From: Pezizomycotina sp. ARF18
Lineage: Eukaryota; Ascomycota
Reading direction: 5' to 3'
Assembly: GCA_002224055.1 (NCBI GenBank)
Contig: AZLU01000312.1
Coordinates: forward strand, 1 to 37,827
DNA: 37,827 nt
Part shown: piece by piece, positions 1 to 10,029 of the stretch
Layout of the letters: every line of letters starts with the position of its first letter
Position numbering within the stretch: position 1 is the first letter of the stretch
The notes under the pieces: generated by a model
What the model was told of the DNA's origin: nothing
The model's database searches: none
What the model saw: the letters and a program-made list of their open reading frames with translations, nothing else
Position numbers and translations under genes: made by a program

Positions 1-439
1 TTCGTAGTTTAACTATTAGATCTTATTTTTAAGCGATTCTAGGAATACTTCTATATTTTTAGTTAATTATCGTAGAATCTATTTTATAGTATTAGATAAC
101 TTCCTCTAATAAGATAAGTATCCTCGGATCTTAGCTATAGATAGTTTATAAATCTTTACTCTTATCTTAGGCTATTTAAGCGTAATTATCTCGTAATATC
201 TAATTAATAATTAGAAGTTAAGTTTAATTATAATCTAGCGCTATAGCTATTTATTTTTAATTAAACCTATTCTAAAGATATCTTTAATATACTTAAAGGA
301 TCTTTATTATTTCTATAAAGTACGTACTTTAAAGATTAATTTAATTAGGAATCTAATATCTTTATAGATTAAGTACTTATAAATAGTAAAATCCTAAGAC
401 TTAGTAGATATTATAGCCTCTAGCTCTATAAAATATTTT

Positions 440-1130
440 TTTAAATAATATTTCTAGCTTCTTAAAGTTTATTATCGATATAACGTAATATAGTTTAACT
501 AAATATTTTAAAGTTTAAAATATTAGGAATTCTACTTCTATTTTTTACGGTATCGTCCTATTTACTATTTTTTAATACCTTAAGCAGCTTTAATAGAGGA
601 TAGTTATAGATTAGATTATATATAATTTACCGCGCTCTACTTATAGCTATAGCGGTAATTCCGACGCGGCTAATATATCTTTAATTTATGATAAAAATCT
701 AATTAAGCTTCTTAGGTACGCTATTTTATAAGATACGTATATAGCTAAGATATAGACTATAATCTCTATTTTATTATAAGCGTCATTAATTAAGGTATAT
801 TCTTTATCTCTATTATTATAGCTTAATAAGCTTAAGGTTTAATTAACGTTTAGCTATCTTAAGAGTACTTTAAAGTATAAAAGTATTATCTTACCTTTTT
901 ATCTTTTATAAAGTAGATCTAGAACTTCTAACTATTCTCTTTAAGGAAGGTAAAAACCTATATAATCTTCGAGCTCTTTATATACGCCTATTAGTAAAAA
1001 TCTAAGAAGATTATCTCTATTAGTTATATTTACCTAATTAAGGTTTTCGCGGTTTAATATTATCTTTAATTAGTAAGTCTATAGGCCTCGTAGTTAATAT
1101 AGCCCTATAGATCTCTACTATCTTTATAAT
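440..1130 (-). pseudogene. Copia integrase core remnant
   Basis: From about 1054 down, the minus-strand reading contains TAKTLIR-x-I-x-LIEIIFLDF, comparable with the segment that carries the first catalytic aspartate in copia integrases (usually like R-V-H-x-D-I-x-GPL). At about 883-925 it contains IYFIKDKK, comparable with the conserved W-x-YFLK-x-K segment. Further down (about 620-680) a SELPL-like stretch resembles the 'LP-x-x-LW-x-EA' region near the third catalytic residue. Stops occur throughout, nearly all explicable as TGG or CAG/CAA codons altered by CpA-to-TpA transitions. The enzyme would have inserted the cDNA copy; it is dead here. Confidence 0.6.
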
Positions 1131-1289
1131 ATCCGGTAACGCTTTTTATATTTAATTATTTACTTAATATAATCTTTACTAATATATCTAAGCCGTTATA
1201 TACTTCTTATATAGTTAGCGAGAGCTAAACTTTTCTTATGATATTATAATCTACTTAAGATTTTTTATAGTCCTATTTTTATAATAGCT

Positions 1290-1480
1290 TTAATCCTTAG
1301 CCTTAGTCTATTATTATATACTTACCTTATTAGATTATTATATATCCTATCTTATTTACGCGAAAGATCGAGAATAGGCTATATTTTATCTTTAGAGCGT
1401 ATAGCGTATTCTTAAGTTTAATAAGACTACCGCTAACTCTCTACTAAGCCTTATAAATACTAAGTTAGTACCGATAGCCT
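1290..1480 (-). pseudogene. Copia protease / GAG-pre-integrase remnant
   Basis: Minus-strand reading through stops gives a stretch containing LKNTLYALKIKYSLFSIFR followed by NKIGYIII (about 1330-1430). This matches the usual copia pattern, a 'L-x-NVLYVP-L-x-x-NLLSV' block followed by a short 'x-x-GY-x-I/V' segment, which sits between the aspartic protease and the integrase. The protease active site itself (DSGA-type) is no longer recognisable. The segment fixes both the superfamily and the orientation of the element. Confidence 0.65.
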
Positions 1481-1692
1481 ATAGTACTTCTCTATTATTA
1501 ATTATAATATTTTATAAGCTTTAAGAAGGGTTATAGGTAAAAATACTTCTCTTACTATTATTATATAAAAAGATACGCCTAAGTTAAAAAACTATTAGAT
1601 TATTCTTTAAGAGCTAGTATCTCGTACTAAGATTTATATATAAGACCTAATACTTCGTTATTACTAACTATTTCTTTCTTTATACGCTTCCT

Positions 1693-1740
1693 ATAGCGGT
1701 CTTTTATATCTAACCTTTCGTAGTAGTAGTATTTACCCTT
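1693..1740 (-). pseudogene. Zinc-knuckle-like remnant at the end of copia gag
   Basis: The minus-strand translation contains KGKYYYYERLDIKDRYRKR. RIP turns TGT/TGC cysteine codons into TAT/TAC tyrosine codons, so the tyrosines are plausible former cysteines of a CCHC knuckle flanked by basic residues, as found at the gag-protease border. The spacing after the first pair is one residue short of C-x2-C-x4-H-x4-C and no histidine is visible, so this is a suggestion supported by its position upstream of the protease/integrase remnants. Confidence 0.4.
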
Positions 1741-3289
1741 AAACTATAAGCCTTCTTATCGTTCTTTTAGGTTTTATTTAGCTATTCCTTTAAATAGCGC
1801 TATTATCCTCGAGGCTAACGTCTTTAGTATATCGTATTTTATATTTTATCTCTTTAATAAGTAGCGCCTTTTTAAGTATATTAAGGTTAGTTTTTTTACT
1901 AATTAAATCTATTATTTACTAAAAGTTTATAAAACGTCTTCTAGTCGCTACTAAGGTTATTATAGAACGAGATTAATGCCTCTACTATAGCATAATTCTT
2001 TAAGCCTATACCTAGCTTCTTCTTCTTACCGTCTCCGCCTTAGTCTTTTTATTAAGATCGAGCCTAATATCTTATTATATTTTAATAAGATCTTAATACT
2101 TCTATTATAAATTCTTAAATATTAACTTTATTTTAAGTTAAATCTACCTTAGTTATTTTCTAATATATAGGCTTAACTAATAGCGGTAATAGCGATATAC
2201 GCTAAACTTAAGGTATCCTATACTTATTTACGCTACTATTAGTAGATCGTAGATAAGTACGTCGAGTCTTTACCTTATATAAGCTTTAATATTAGTATAC
2301 GTCTTTAAGTTATTATCTTAATCTTTAGTACTTAGCTCTACGTCGGCTACTATAGCCTTAAGCGGTTTACTAGTAATATCCTAGACTTTATTATACTTAA
2401 GAAACGTAGTTATATAGATACTCTAATTAAGGTAATTTATAAGATTAGCCTTTAGCTTTACCTCGTTAAACTTTAGTAAGAGAGATATCGTAAGATATAT
2501 TATTTAGGGAGATTAAGAGTAAGTTTATTAAGATATATTATTAATCGGGCTTATAATACTAGCATAGATATATAGTATAATATCTAATAATATAGGATAG
2601 GATCAAACTTATAGATTTAACTATAGAACTAACTAGGACTAACTAAGGGAATATACGATGCTATATATAATAAACTAATAATACTATAATCTTAATATAA
2701 TATATATAGTCTACCTCGACGGCTCGCAGAGCCTTATCGTCGTAATCTCCTTAATATCTACAGCTAAGATCTTAATATCTCCAGCTGAAGTTCCTTGTTC
2801 CTCAGCTATACAAGCATTATCTCGATGCCTATAGACTTGTCATGCCTCTTTGGCATGCCCAATAGCTAGCAAATTCTCATGTATTGCAGTTTCCCATGAG
2901 TGTCTTTATTTTATTATTAGTACTACTACTATTATTTATTCTTCAAAGGTATTATCGATTGTCCAAACTCTTTCTGAATCTAAGCAAGTTGGCAATTGTC
3001 TAACCGGACCCCTGGTTCGAGAGGTTAGACTTGCTTCACTATTTTGGTTCTCTACACCTTATGAACATGAAAATTTATTTACAACAAAAACGAAATAATA
3101 ATTAATCATGAAAAGGTATACAGGGTAATGATCACCGTTTCCTTCAAATTAGGAATAATTATGCAGCCAACACCTCTTTTTTTTTGGAGTTCCCTTTAGC
3201 TGAAGACCCGCCAAACGTATGCATACGGAGGAATAAAATTGCGCGATAGCTGGAGTTCAGCTATAGTCCTGCCAATTTTTTAGCGTAAA

Positions 3290-3496
3290 TCAATACACCC
3301 CCGCTGAATGAACTTTCATCAGCAGGAGGAAATATCGATGGAATCCTTCAGATAACCAACCACCTCTATGAGAGAAGAACCCGCTTGGAGTTTTCATGGC
3401 CCGGCTTTTACCCCACTTTCGAATTCTCCACCCGAATTGCCGTATTATGGCCGCTTTTTCAGCTGAAACTTGTAGATTCTTGGGAGCGTCAACCAT
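3290..3496 (-). CDS. Short open frame, 68 aa, unknown
   Basis: An ATG-to-stop frame of 68 codons beginning MVDAPKNLQVSAEKAA and rich in basic residues. I recognise no family, signal peptide or membrane segment, and splice sites that would extend it are not obvious. It lies in normal-composition DNA between the RIP block and the lectin pseudogene. It may be chance. The surrounding 2790-3900 interval shows no other gene I can support. Confidence 0.15.
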   Translation of the reverse strand: MVDAPKNLQVSAEKAAIIRQFGWRIRKWGKSRAMKTPSGFFSHRGGWLSEGFHRYFLLLMKVHSAGVY

Positions 3497-3904
3497 TTTA
3501 TAATTTTCCCGTGAGGCTCAAATGCTAAATCTCTAGATAATTTAAGCCCTATAAATCCTGTCCATTTGGACCTCAGAAAAGTTTGTCAAAGGTCGTTACA
3601 ACAGCAAAGACCACGGTCGATTTCCCCATTCTTATGCTCTGTTCCATTTATTTCTATATGCGCATTTCACAAGAACATATCGTTCCTCATGGCCGCTGTA
3701 CCCTACTACCAATCCTTGAGGTACAGGACTAACCTGGCGTCCTTACTCCTGGATGATCCATCTGATAGTAATAAGAAAATAGCAGTTTGTTAACCTCTTC
3801 AAATTTCCTTTTTTTTCCCCAATAATGTGAAGCACTTTGCGCTCACAACTCTTGAAAAAATTTCATATATAGCACGTCTACTACCAAGCACAAAACGGGG
3901 ACCT

Positions 3905-4929
3905 CTGGGAAACATCGCGTCCCGATGGCGGTCAATGGACAGACCTCCCTCTGGTCCACGGCCCGAAATCATGATGGGCACTCCGCTCGCCGCAATCGCT
4001 TGGGCCAGGAATGGTCAGAGCTGGCGGAGGTGTTTCTATATCAGCCGTGATCTCAAGCTTGGCGATATGATTTTTAAGCCTGGCGCGTCAGCGTGGAACA
4101 CGGTACCCTCCTGGAGAAAGGGCACTTGGCGACCGCGCAGCCACTTATCTGCGGTCACATACACGATCCAAACGACGGTTATCAGTATACGTAGTAAGTA
4201 TAGCATCATTCTGCTTTCCTCTCCCCGGCATCGTATTTTTAGTTTTTATATTTTGGCTAAAAATAAAAACCCATTATGGTTTGCAGTATCCACTACGAAA
4301 ACAGAGACAACTGGAAAATCCAAGAGCTTAAGAGATAGCGGGAGCTGGGACGGCAGCGGGAGATACACGCTGCTGAAGGAGTACGACGAGCCGCTCCACG
4401 GCACCGGCATCGCCTACGGTGAACCGCGGCACGGCCAGTGGCGCCAAATTTCACTCCATTCATCAAGTTCAAGACGGTAGCCTAAGGGATATGTACTGGT
4501 CCGGCCGCGGCGCTTTCAAGACCGGCACCTTGAATCTCCCGCTCGCGAAGTCCTCCTTCTTAACCCCGATTGCCGCCACAGGATTAACGCTACCCTCTAC
4601 CGGAACCAGCTTCCTGCAGCTATTCTACTATAGCAAAGAAGAAACGGCATCTGCCGGCGCGCATACGTCGAGGGTAAGGGTGGACCGACGACGGAGATGA
4701 AGCAGCTCGTCATTCGGGATGTCGTTCCGGCGCCGGGATTGCGGCGTCGTCCGCGTCTACCGCGAACGCGGAGGTTAGGCTCTACGTGACCACGTCGAAC
4801 AATGCGATGGTGGAGCTCAAGATGTTGCCGTTCGCGATTTCGGCCTTTGGGAGCTGTTCGACTATAGTAGGAGTATCATCCCCTGTGGACGAAGAGATCT
4901 ATACACCTGCAATCGAAGACGAACGTTGA
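3905..4929 (+). pseudogene. Fungal fucose-specific lectin (AAL/FleA-like beta-propeller), frame-broken
   Basis: Homologues are six-bladed propellers of about 310-320 aa that bind fucosylated glycans. The span minus one intron is about 310 codons, the family length. Blade-like pieces appear in different frames: GTPLAAIAWARNGQ then FYISRDLKLGD (from about 3970), SHLSAVTYT, IHYENRDNWKIQEL (about 4288), GTGIAYG, QDGSLRDMYWSG then FKTGTLNLPLAKS and TPIAAT (4440-4580), FLQLFYYSKEE (about 4610), and EVRLYVTTSNNAMVELKM with a terminal stop at 4927-4929. The repeated 'x-A-A-x-S/T ... R-V-Y-Y ... W-x-G' rhythm is characteristic. A likely intron is 4194-4286 (GTAAGT...TTGCAG). At least four single-base frame changes separate the pieces. 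I see no clear signal peptide; family members are often non-classical or intracellular. The start is uncertain. Read as a decayed gene unless the indels are sequencing errors. Confidence 0.75.
4194..4286 (+). other. Predicted intron in the lectin pseudogene
   Basis: GTAAGTA donor at 4194 and TTGCAG acceptor ending at 4286 enclose 93 bases with stops in all useful frames and a pyrimidine-rich stretch. The flanking translations (SAVTYT before, HYENRDNW after) are both lectin-like, so removing it joins two blades. Confidence 0.5.
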
Positions 4930-6028
4930 CACTGCCACGGGTCATTAGCCGAACGATCGGCACGCTCTGGAGGATCATGGCGTCATAATATAGCGCTATT
5001 TAGTTAATTTAATCAAATGATATACCTCTGCATAGGTGAATAGTAAAGTATTCGGATCTCGCTCCTGCGATTTGGGAAAAGATACTCTTGTTTATCTATA
5101 TGAAAGTAATTACAAGAATGCTGCGCGCTAGTACCTCGATTTTTTGACCAAGCGTTCTATTTAACCTCCATAGCTATGCATTTAATTAAAAAGCCGCTAA
5201 TGAGAGAAACTGAGACTATACGAAGACTTCAACCTTTGCAACCCTACGCTTCCCCAGGCTCAGCACTTACTTCACCTCCATCGCAACCATCTCCACCATC
5301 GCCCCGAATCCACCCGCTTCACCGCGTTTCCTTCCCGTCCCAGTTCCACCACCTCCGAATGTTTCGCCGTGCTAAGCCGCGTATCATAGACAAGCACAGG
5401 ACAACCTGCGGCGCGATCGTGACAGTCTCTCGCGATCGCCCCGCGCCGGTTTCGTCTATCACGACCCTTCTCTAAGCATACGCCACCCTATCTTGTACAG
5501 AACTCCTGACTTCAGGTACTATAGAGGTATCTCCCAGGTATGAAGGCAACGGTCCATTTGGCGTAATAAACAGCCGGGCGCTTTGTCTTTGGGCGATTTT
5601 TCTTTCCTAAAAGGAAGAAACTTTGAGTCGATTTTGCGAACGTTTTGTAAGTCCGATTCGACCACTCGTGGTCAGTCGCGGCCAATCTTAGGCGGTTATC
5701 CCATAATATATTCAGAAATATGGTGCAGAAGTCTGCACGGTCACTAGTACATAACGCAATACTATCGCTTCGTCCGCCTGTTTATAAAAAGTAGCGCAAG
5801 ATCTCCGAATTTGTTTCAATATATAGAAACATGTTTTAAATACATATTTGATGACACGTTGCTTTCCGTGAAAATCTCGACCGTGTTAATGTTTACGATA
5901 GTGTCGCTTCTCTTCGAAATATGCCCCAACTCCCTCGCTCCTGGCTACTACATCATCCGTTTTGACCGCAATCACGACGATTTCCCTGCTCACCCATGTC
6001 ATTATGCTTGCCCTTAGATTTGGGAGAT
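4930..6028. other. Intergenic stretch without a supported gene
   Basis: Holds a 99-codon proline/serine-rich open frame at 5176-5475 (+) and a 68-codon frame at 5811-6017 (+), neither of which resembles a known family or shows convincing splice context. The stretch separates the lectin pseudogene (plus) from the 3' end of the secreted protein gene (minus), so the two genes converge here. Confidence 0.4.
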
Positions 6029-6434
6029 TTATTTAATGTTGAACCCACCACACTCATAGTACTCGCCGTCGTAGCTCCACTTTCCGTAAGCCTTCTTCTC
6101 GCCGTTAATGCATTGAGCGATGATATCACCGACAGCGTCCTACGACTCACAATGTTAGCTCGTATCCATAATCATCCATATTAGAATGTGAAAAAGGTCA
6201 ACTTACCCAGCAGTACTTCGCCGTTCCACCGGGGTTCGCCATCTTGCAGTATACATGGCCGGAGGCTTCTCCAAATTTGCAAGCACCGGGCGAGTTGCAG
6301 TTGCGACATAGGTTCGATGCCATCTTAGTGTAGTCCGTTGCGGGACGGTTCGGTTTGCCCCCCCAGCAGTCCGCGGCGAATGCGGCGGAGAGGAAGAGGG
6401 TGGTTGTCGTTAGGAGGGCGAGGAGGAACTTCAT
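6029..6434 (-). CDS. Small secreted cysteine-rich protein (effector-like), two exons
   Basis: Exon 1 is 6434-6207, an intron of 67 bases lies at 6206-6140 (GTAAGT donor, CTAAC branch site, GTAG acceptor), and exon 2 is 6139-6029, ending in TAA. The spliced product is 112 aa. The N-terminus MKFLLALLTTTTLFLSAAFA is a clear signal peptide, probably cut after residue 20. The mature chain has eight cysteines (about residues 23, 43, 46, 52, 63, 75, 86, 106), enough for four disulphides, and is otherwise polar. Without splicing the frame stops two codons into the intron; the splice adds two of the eight cysteines and is therefore strongly supported. I recognise no named family. Small secreted cysteine-rich proteins beside transposon remnants are often effectors, but that is inference. 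It is the only clearly intact gene in the left third of the window. Confidence 0.75.
6140..6206 (-). other. Intron of the small secreted protein gene
   Basis: On the minus strand: GTAAGT donor next to the TGG codon, GAGCTAACAT branch site and GTCGTAG acceptor, 67 bases in all. Phase 0 is kept on both sides. Confidence 0.75.
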
Positions 6435-6544
6435 CGTAAGATATTTAGAGATGCGATGTGGTTGTGGGTTGGATAGGATGGATATGAGATACTATATGGA
6501 TAATGAAAACAAATTGTCTGATTTTTTTGAAGGGAAACGGCGAC

Positions 6545-6553
6545 GATATATAC
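6545..6553 (-). promoter_or_regulatory. Possible TATA element of the small secreted protein gene
   Basis: A TATATAT-type run on either strand about 110 bases upstream of the minus-strand ATG at 6434. Position and sequence fit a core promoter; no other evidence. Confidence 0.3.
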
Positions 6554-6599
6554 TGGAAGGGATAATGACATTGATGAAGTGGTTCATGATCTTCTAAAA

Positions 6600-7640
6600 G
6601 CATGAGCGTACAGACGATAGGTCCACTGACGACTCTAGGTCAACTATCCAGAGTCAACCTGCATTCCCTATTCTGGCTTACGGAACTCCGTTGATGTAAG
6701 CCACTTCCTCGAAGCAGTAATTCGTAAGAGTCAGATGTTACCTGACATGTTGTTTGCATGTGTGTAGTTCGCTAAAGGAAGTTTCAGGAATTTATGACGG
6801 GTTATAAAAAGGATATGAAGCAGGGTAGATCCTGGTGACCAGGACTTTTCTTCGTAAGAAACTTCCTGAGCCTCTGGTTGAACTCGATAAAAAGAGAACG
6901 ATGGCAATGATTAATATCATTCGTGAAAGGCACTGCCGAGATTTCCGAAATCTCCGCATCCTAAAACTTGTAGGCATATGCTTGGGAGGAGTTTTATTTC
7001 GGATTCCACGAGAAAAAGCCTGCAGCTGCAGCAGAGAACCCTGTATCCCTGCGTTGATATATAAAAACTGTATGCATTGTCAGCACAAGGATCCTATAGG
7101 ATAGAAAGGACAAAGTGGATATCCACCATAAGCGCCGTACCTTCCAATTTTTCCAGAAACGAATTTAAAAACTCCCCGAACGATATCCTAGTGTCTTAGC
7201 ATCGCCACGTTCGAGAAGATCCATAAGCGGTTTAAGAACTTCCCCGTTTTTATCGTGAGAAATGTGGGTTCCGGAAGTTCCGCCTTGCGAGATTTCCATT
7301 GCCGGGCAGAAATCGGGAAATCACTAGCATATTTCGAAACGAATACTAGGATATCTCGCTGACAAAGGTTCAAGGATTCTGCTGACAGATCCGTCAGCAC
7401 GGTGATACCCGGTTGAAGGTTTGTGAGTCCGTCTCACCAACCGATTTGGCGATGCCGAAGAGACCATATGATGGACCAAAAACGGGATTCTGGACGCGGT
7501 CTAAACCGTGTAATCTTGCGAGCGGTTTGGGACGCCAACTCCACCAATTTTCGCGTATCCCAACTACGCTTCCTTGGATGAAGAAAAAGATACTGATGGA
7601 GAAGAATCTCACGGTCGGACCTGTTAGCAGTTAGAGACGC
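6600..7640. other. Stretch without a supported gene
   Basis: Several 60-90-codon frames on both strands overlap each other here and none resembles a known family. The region lies between two divergently placed secreted-protein genes and probably includes the promoter of each. Confidence 0.4.
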
Positions 7641-7648
7641 TATATAAA
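7641..7648 (+). promoter_or_regulatory. TATA box of the secreted-protein pseudogene
   Basis: TATATAAA about 100 bases before the ATG at 7746, followed by a CT/A-rich leader, the usual fungal arrangement. Confidence 0.45.
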
Positions 7649-7745
7649 GCATACGATGTGACAGTGTTAAAGCTCTTCATCAGACAAGCAAGTCTGCACT
7701 TCCAACCATCGTTTTCCTCTCTATTTCTAAACAAGCAAAACAAAC

Positions 7746-8329
7746 ATGCGGTTCTTCACATTCCTCCTCCCAGCCGTCACCGTCGTGGCTTTCCCCCCTC
7801 GACGGAAATACCATTGAAGATGACGGCGTCTTTATGACCCCCAATATCCCTATCACTTCTACTACTCTCATCGAGGATGTCCCCACTTCGTCGAACCAGG
7901 CCAATCTTCCGCTTCCAAGAGCCCATTGACTAAACGCGCCCACGGCAGCTGCTGGCCGAACGATCTCACCACGAACGCGCGCCGCCAAGCCTATATCCAT
8001 GACTGCGAAACGCTCGTGCAACGGAATGCTGCGTCCGCAAGGTCCATATTGCTCCGTCCCGGCACGTCGCAGACATTCACAACCACTCAAAGGCAGTGCA
8101 AGATTACGGTCCGCAACCAGAGCACGTGTCATATCCGAACGCCGTTCAGAGCTACCATCGCTGCTGCCGTTACCGATACGCTCGATCGCTGCCGAGCGAC
8201 TACAGTCACTCCGGCTGGGGCTGGGTTGGAGCGGAGAATGGCGACGTGGTGTATATCGTGGAGCCGTATGAGCTTGCACCCCGGCTTACTCGCCGTCCTG
8301 CAGTTAGATTAAAATGTTTATACCTTTAA
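7746..8329 (+). pseudogene. Secreted prepro-type cysteine-containing protein, frame-broken
   Basis: The ATG begins MRFFTFLLPAVTVVAF, a good signal peptide. The frame is lost at a run of six C (about 7793-7798), continues one base off as an acidic pro-region (NTIEDDGVFMTPNI), shifts again near 7915 into SASKSPLTKR, a Kex2-type processing site, and then AHGSCWPND with cysteines in DCETL, RQCKITV and STCHI. After a cysteine in LDRC (about 8190) a further one-base change leads to SGWGWVGAENGDVVYIVEP. The four blocks together make a coherent secreted protein of about 180 aa with propeptide and a cysteine framework loosely like fungal Ecp2/Hce2-type effectors, but I cannot assign it. Three single-base frame breaks suggest a pseudogene, or sequencing errors at homopolymers. 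Confidence 0.55.
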
Positions 8330-9998
8330 GTTCTTTAAAGCGGATGGCGGGAGAAGATATAATAGTAATATATCAGTCAATGAAGATAATTTGCAATAAA
8401 TATGAACCACAGGAAATAGATATATATATGTAAAGTGTTCGTCTCAATGTGATCTAATCAAGCTTTTGGAATGGGAGAGCACGAAGGCTCCAAAGCAAAT
8501 AAGCTGCTTCGGCTTTGTAATAGGGGACGACATTTATCTCGACAGGACTTGGATACGCGACGGGATAGAATCAAAATCATGTGCTTGTTTATTATATTGT
8601 ATTATCAGTATCAAATAGGAAAGGTTTTACCCAATAATGTAGTTTGCTGTTATTAAAATTTAAAAAAGAATATATGTTAGTTTTTGTGTTCAACACCAAA
8701 AAAACTCCCTCGCTCTGCTAGAAAAACCAGACTCAAATTTCCACATTATCCGTCATCAATCTACCGCTCTAATCGCTCCGGATATACTTCTTCGCTTTTC
8801 TGTTATCTTTCGAATCGATTGATTCATTTCATTCCGTTTCATCTCTATCGATAAAGTCCAAACCCGAACTCGGAGTGGCTCTCCCACCTCAGAGTTGAAA
8901 TCCTCCTTGGTTGAATCCTCCTCCGAGCTCCCCTAGTCTGCTATTTTCCTTCTTTTCTATAAAAGCGTCTTTTTTCCAATTTATCGAGGGCAAGCTATCC
9001 GAATTTTTGATCACCGTGTCTAATATAGGCATTCCGTCGAGATCACGATACCTAACTCCCATTTCACACTCGAATTGTAAGATTCTCGGACGTTATCGAC
9101 CTATCAGCAGCCGCCAGCATCCGTCGAACATGGTCGTACGAGCCGTTGACAACACAGCAGCTTTTGGAGATTCTTTGGAGGGGGCTTCCAGCGGCATAAG
9201 CGGTATCAGTAATGATTCGCCCCTTTGACCCTTTATCAAGTCATTTCAGTGAATTTCTGCCGCAATACTCAACGACGACTGCCAGCTTTCTCAAAACTTG
9301 ACCGAGAGCGTTTTATAAAGCCCCCCTGATCTCGAACGCTCAAACCTACCAAATGCACAAACAAAATTGAAAATAATGGGGTCTTTGACGCAGCTAGTAC
9401 ATAGCTCTCCAGCTTGTCGAGTCTCGGGCACGTTTTCGGCATCAAAATGAAACTACAACTTGCGCGTAACAACAGCTCATGATACACTTTCATGATCGGG
9501 ATACTAGCGAAGGCTTTTATATATCTAAACCACGTGGCAGCCTGCTTGGCGGCATCGGCGGTGATATTGACCCAACAGCAACAAGCTCAATGAGAACGGT
9601 ATTGCCAATTTCTGAAGCCATTGAGAAAGAGGCGAGGGTAATTCGAAACTTGTTGCCGTGGATATGACGAAAGTCCTAGGGCAGCTCGCCAGGTATGGAG
9701 AGGACCAAGCGCGATAGTATAATGTCGCATGGGTTGATCGACCGACGACGGAGACAGAGGAGAAGGCATTTATTTATTTGATGGCCAGGATATAGCTCCA
9801 TAGAGAATCCTAGCATAATATCTTCAATATTGGCTAGGAGTCAACCTACTGCGCTTGCGCTACAGCAGATGGAAATTCCAGGCTGTTTTAGCAAATGGTT
9901 AGTTAGTCGCTACTGCCCTCTTTAGCCCAATGATGGTTAGATCTTCGTAAAGTCGATCCCTGGGCATTCCAATGATCTTGTGAGTATTCTCTTGAAAG

Positions 9999-10001
<3 letters not shown>

Positions 10002-10029
<28 letters not shown>
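10002..10029. repeat. Homopolymer T28
   Basis: Twenty-eight consecutive T. On the minus strand this is a poly(A) tract, which could be the tail of an old retroposed insertion, but no element is recognisable upstream of it. Confidence 0.8.

Larger units (their letters stand above)
1..2760 (-). mobile_element. RIP-degraded Ty1/copia LTR retrotransposon (5' part of element, RT off-window)
   Basis: The block is extremely AT-rich, is full of TpA, and has almost no CpA or TpG, while C survives mainly in CpG, CpT and CpC. That is the fingerprint of RIP acting on both strands. No open frame survives, but reading through stops on the minus strand gives, in order from high to low coordinates, a basic zinc-knuckle-like stretch, a GAG-pre-integrase-like segment and a copia-type integrase core. 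This order (gag, protease, integrase before RT) is that of Ty1/copia rather than gypsy elements. The normal composition resumes between about 2710 and 2790. I could not define the LTR or a target-site duplication; the reverse transcriptase and RNase H should lie left of base 1. Confidence 0.8.

Noticed and set aside
630-800. Plus-strand reading with FRRG and a downstream tyrosine, considered as a DUF3435/Starship-captain tyrosine recombinase remnant
   Set aside because: The minus strand of the same DNA gives a much better and longer match to copia integrase, with ordered domains on both sides.
6198-6434. 78-codon secreted ORF taken at face value
   Set aside because: Its stop lies inside a canonical intron; the spliced form gives a longer product with an even cysteine number.
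7680-8279. 199-codon minus-strand open frame opposite the secreted-protein pseudogene
   Set aside because: It is the shadow of plus-strand coding sequence with signal peptide and cysteine blocks; its own translation has no recognisable feature.
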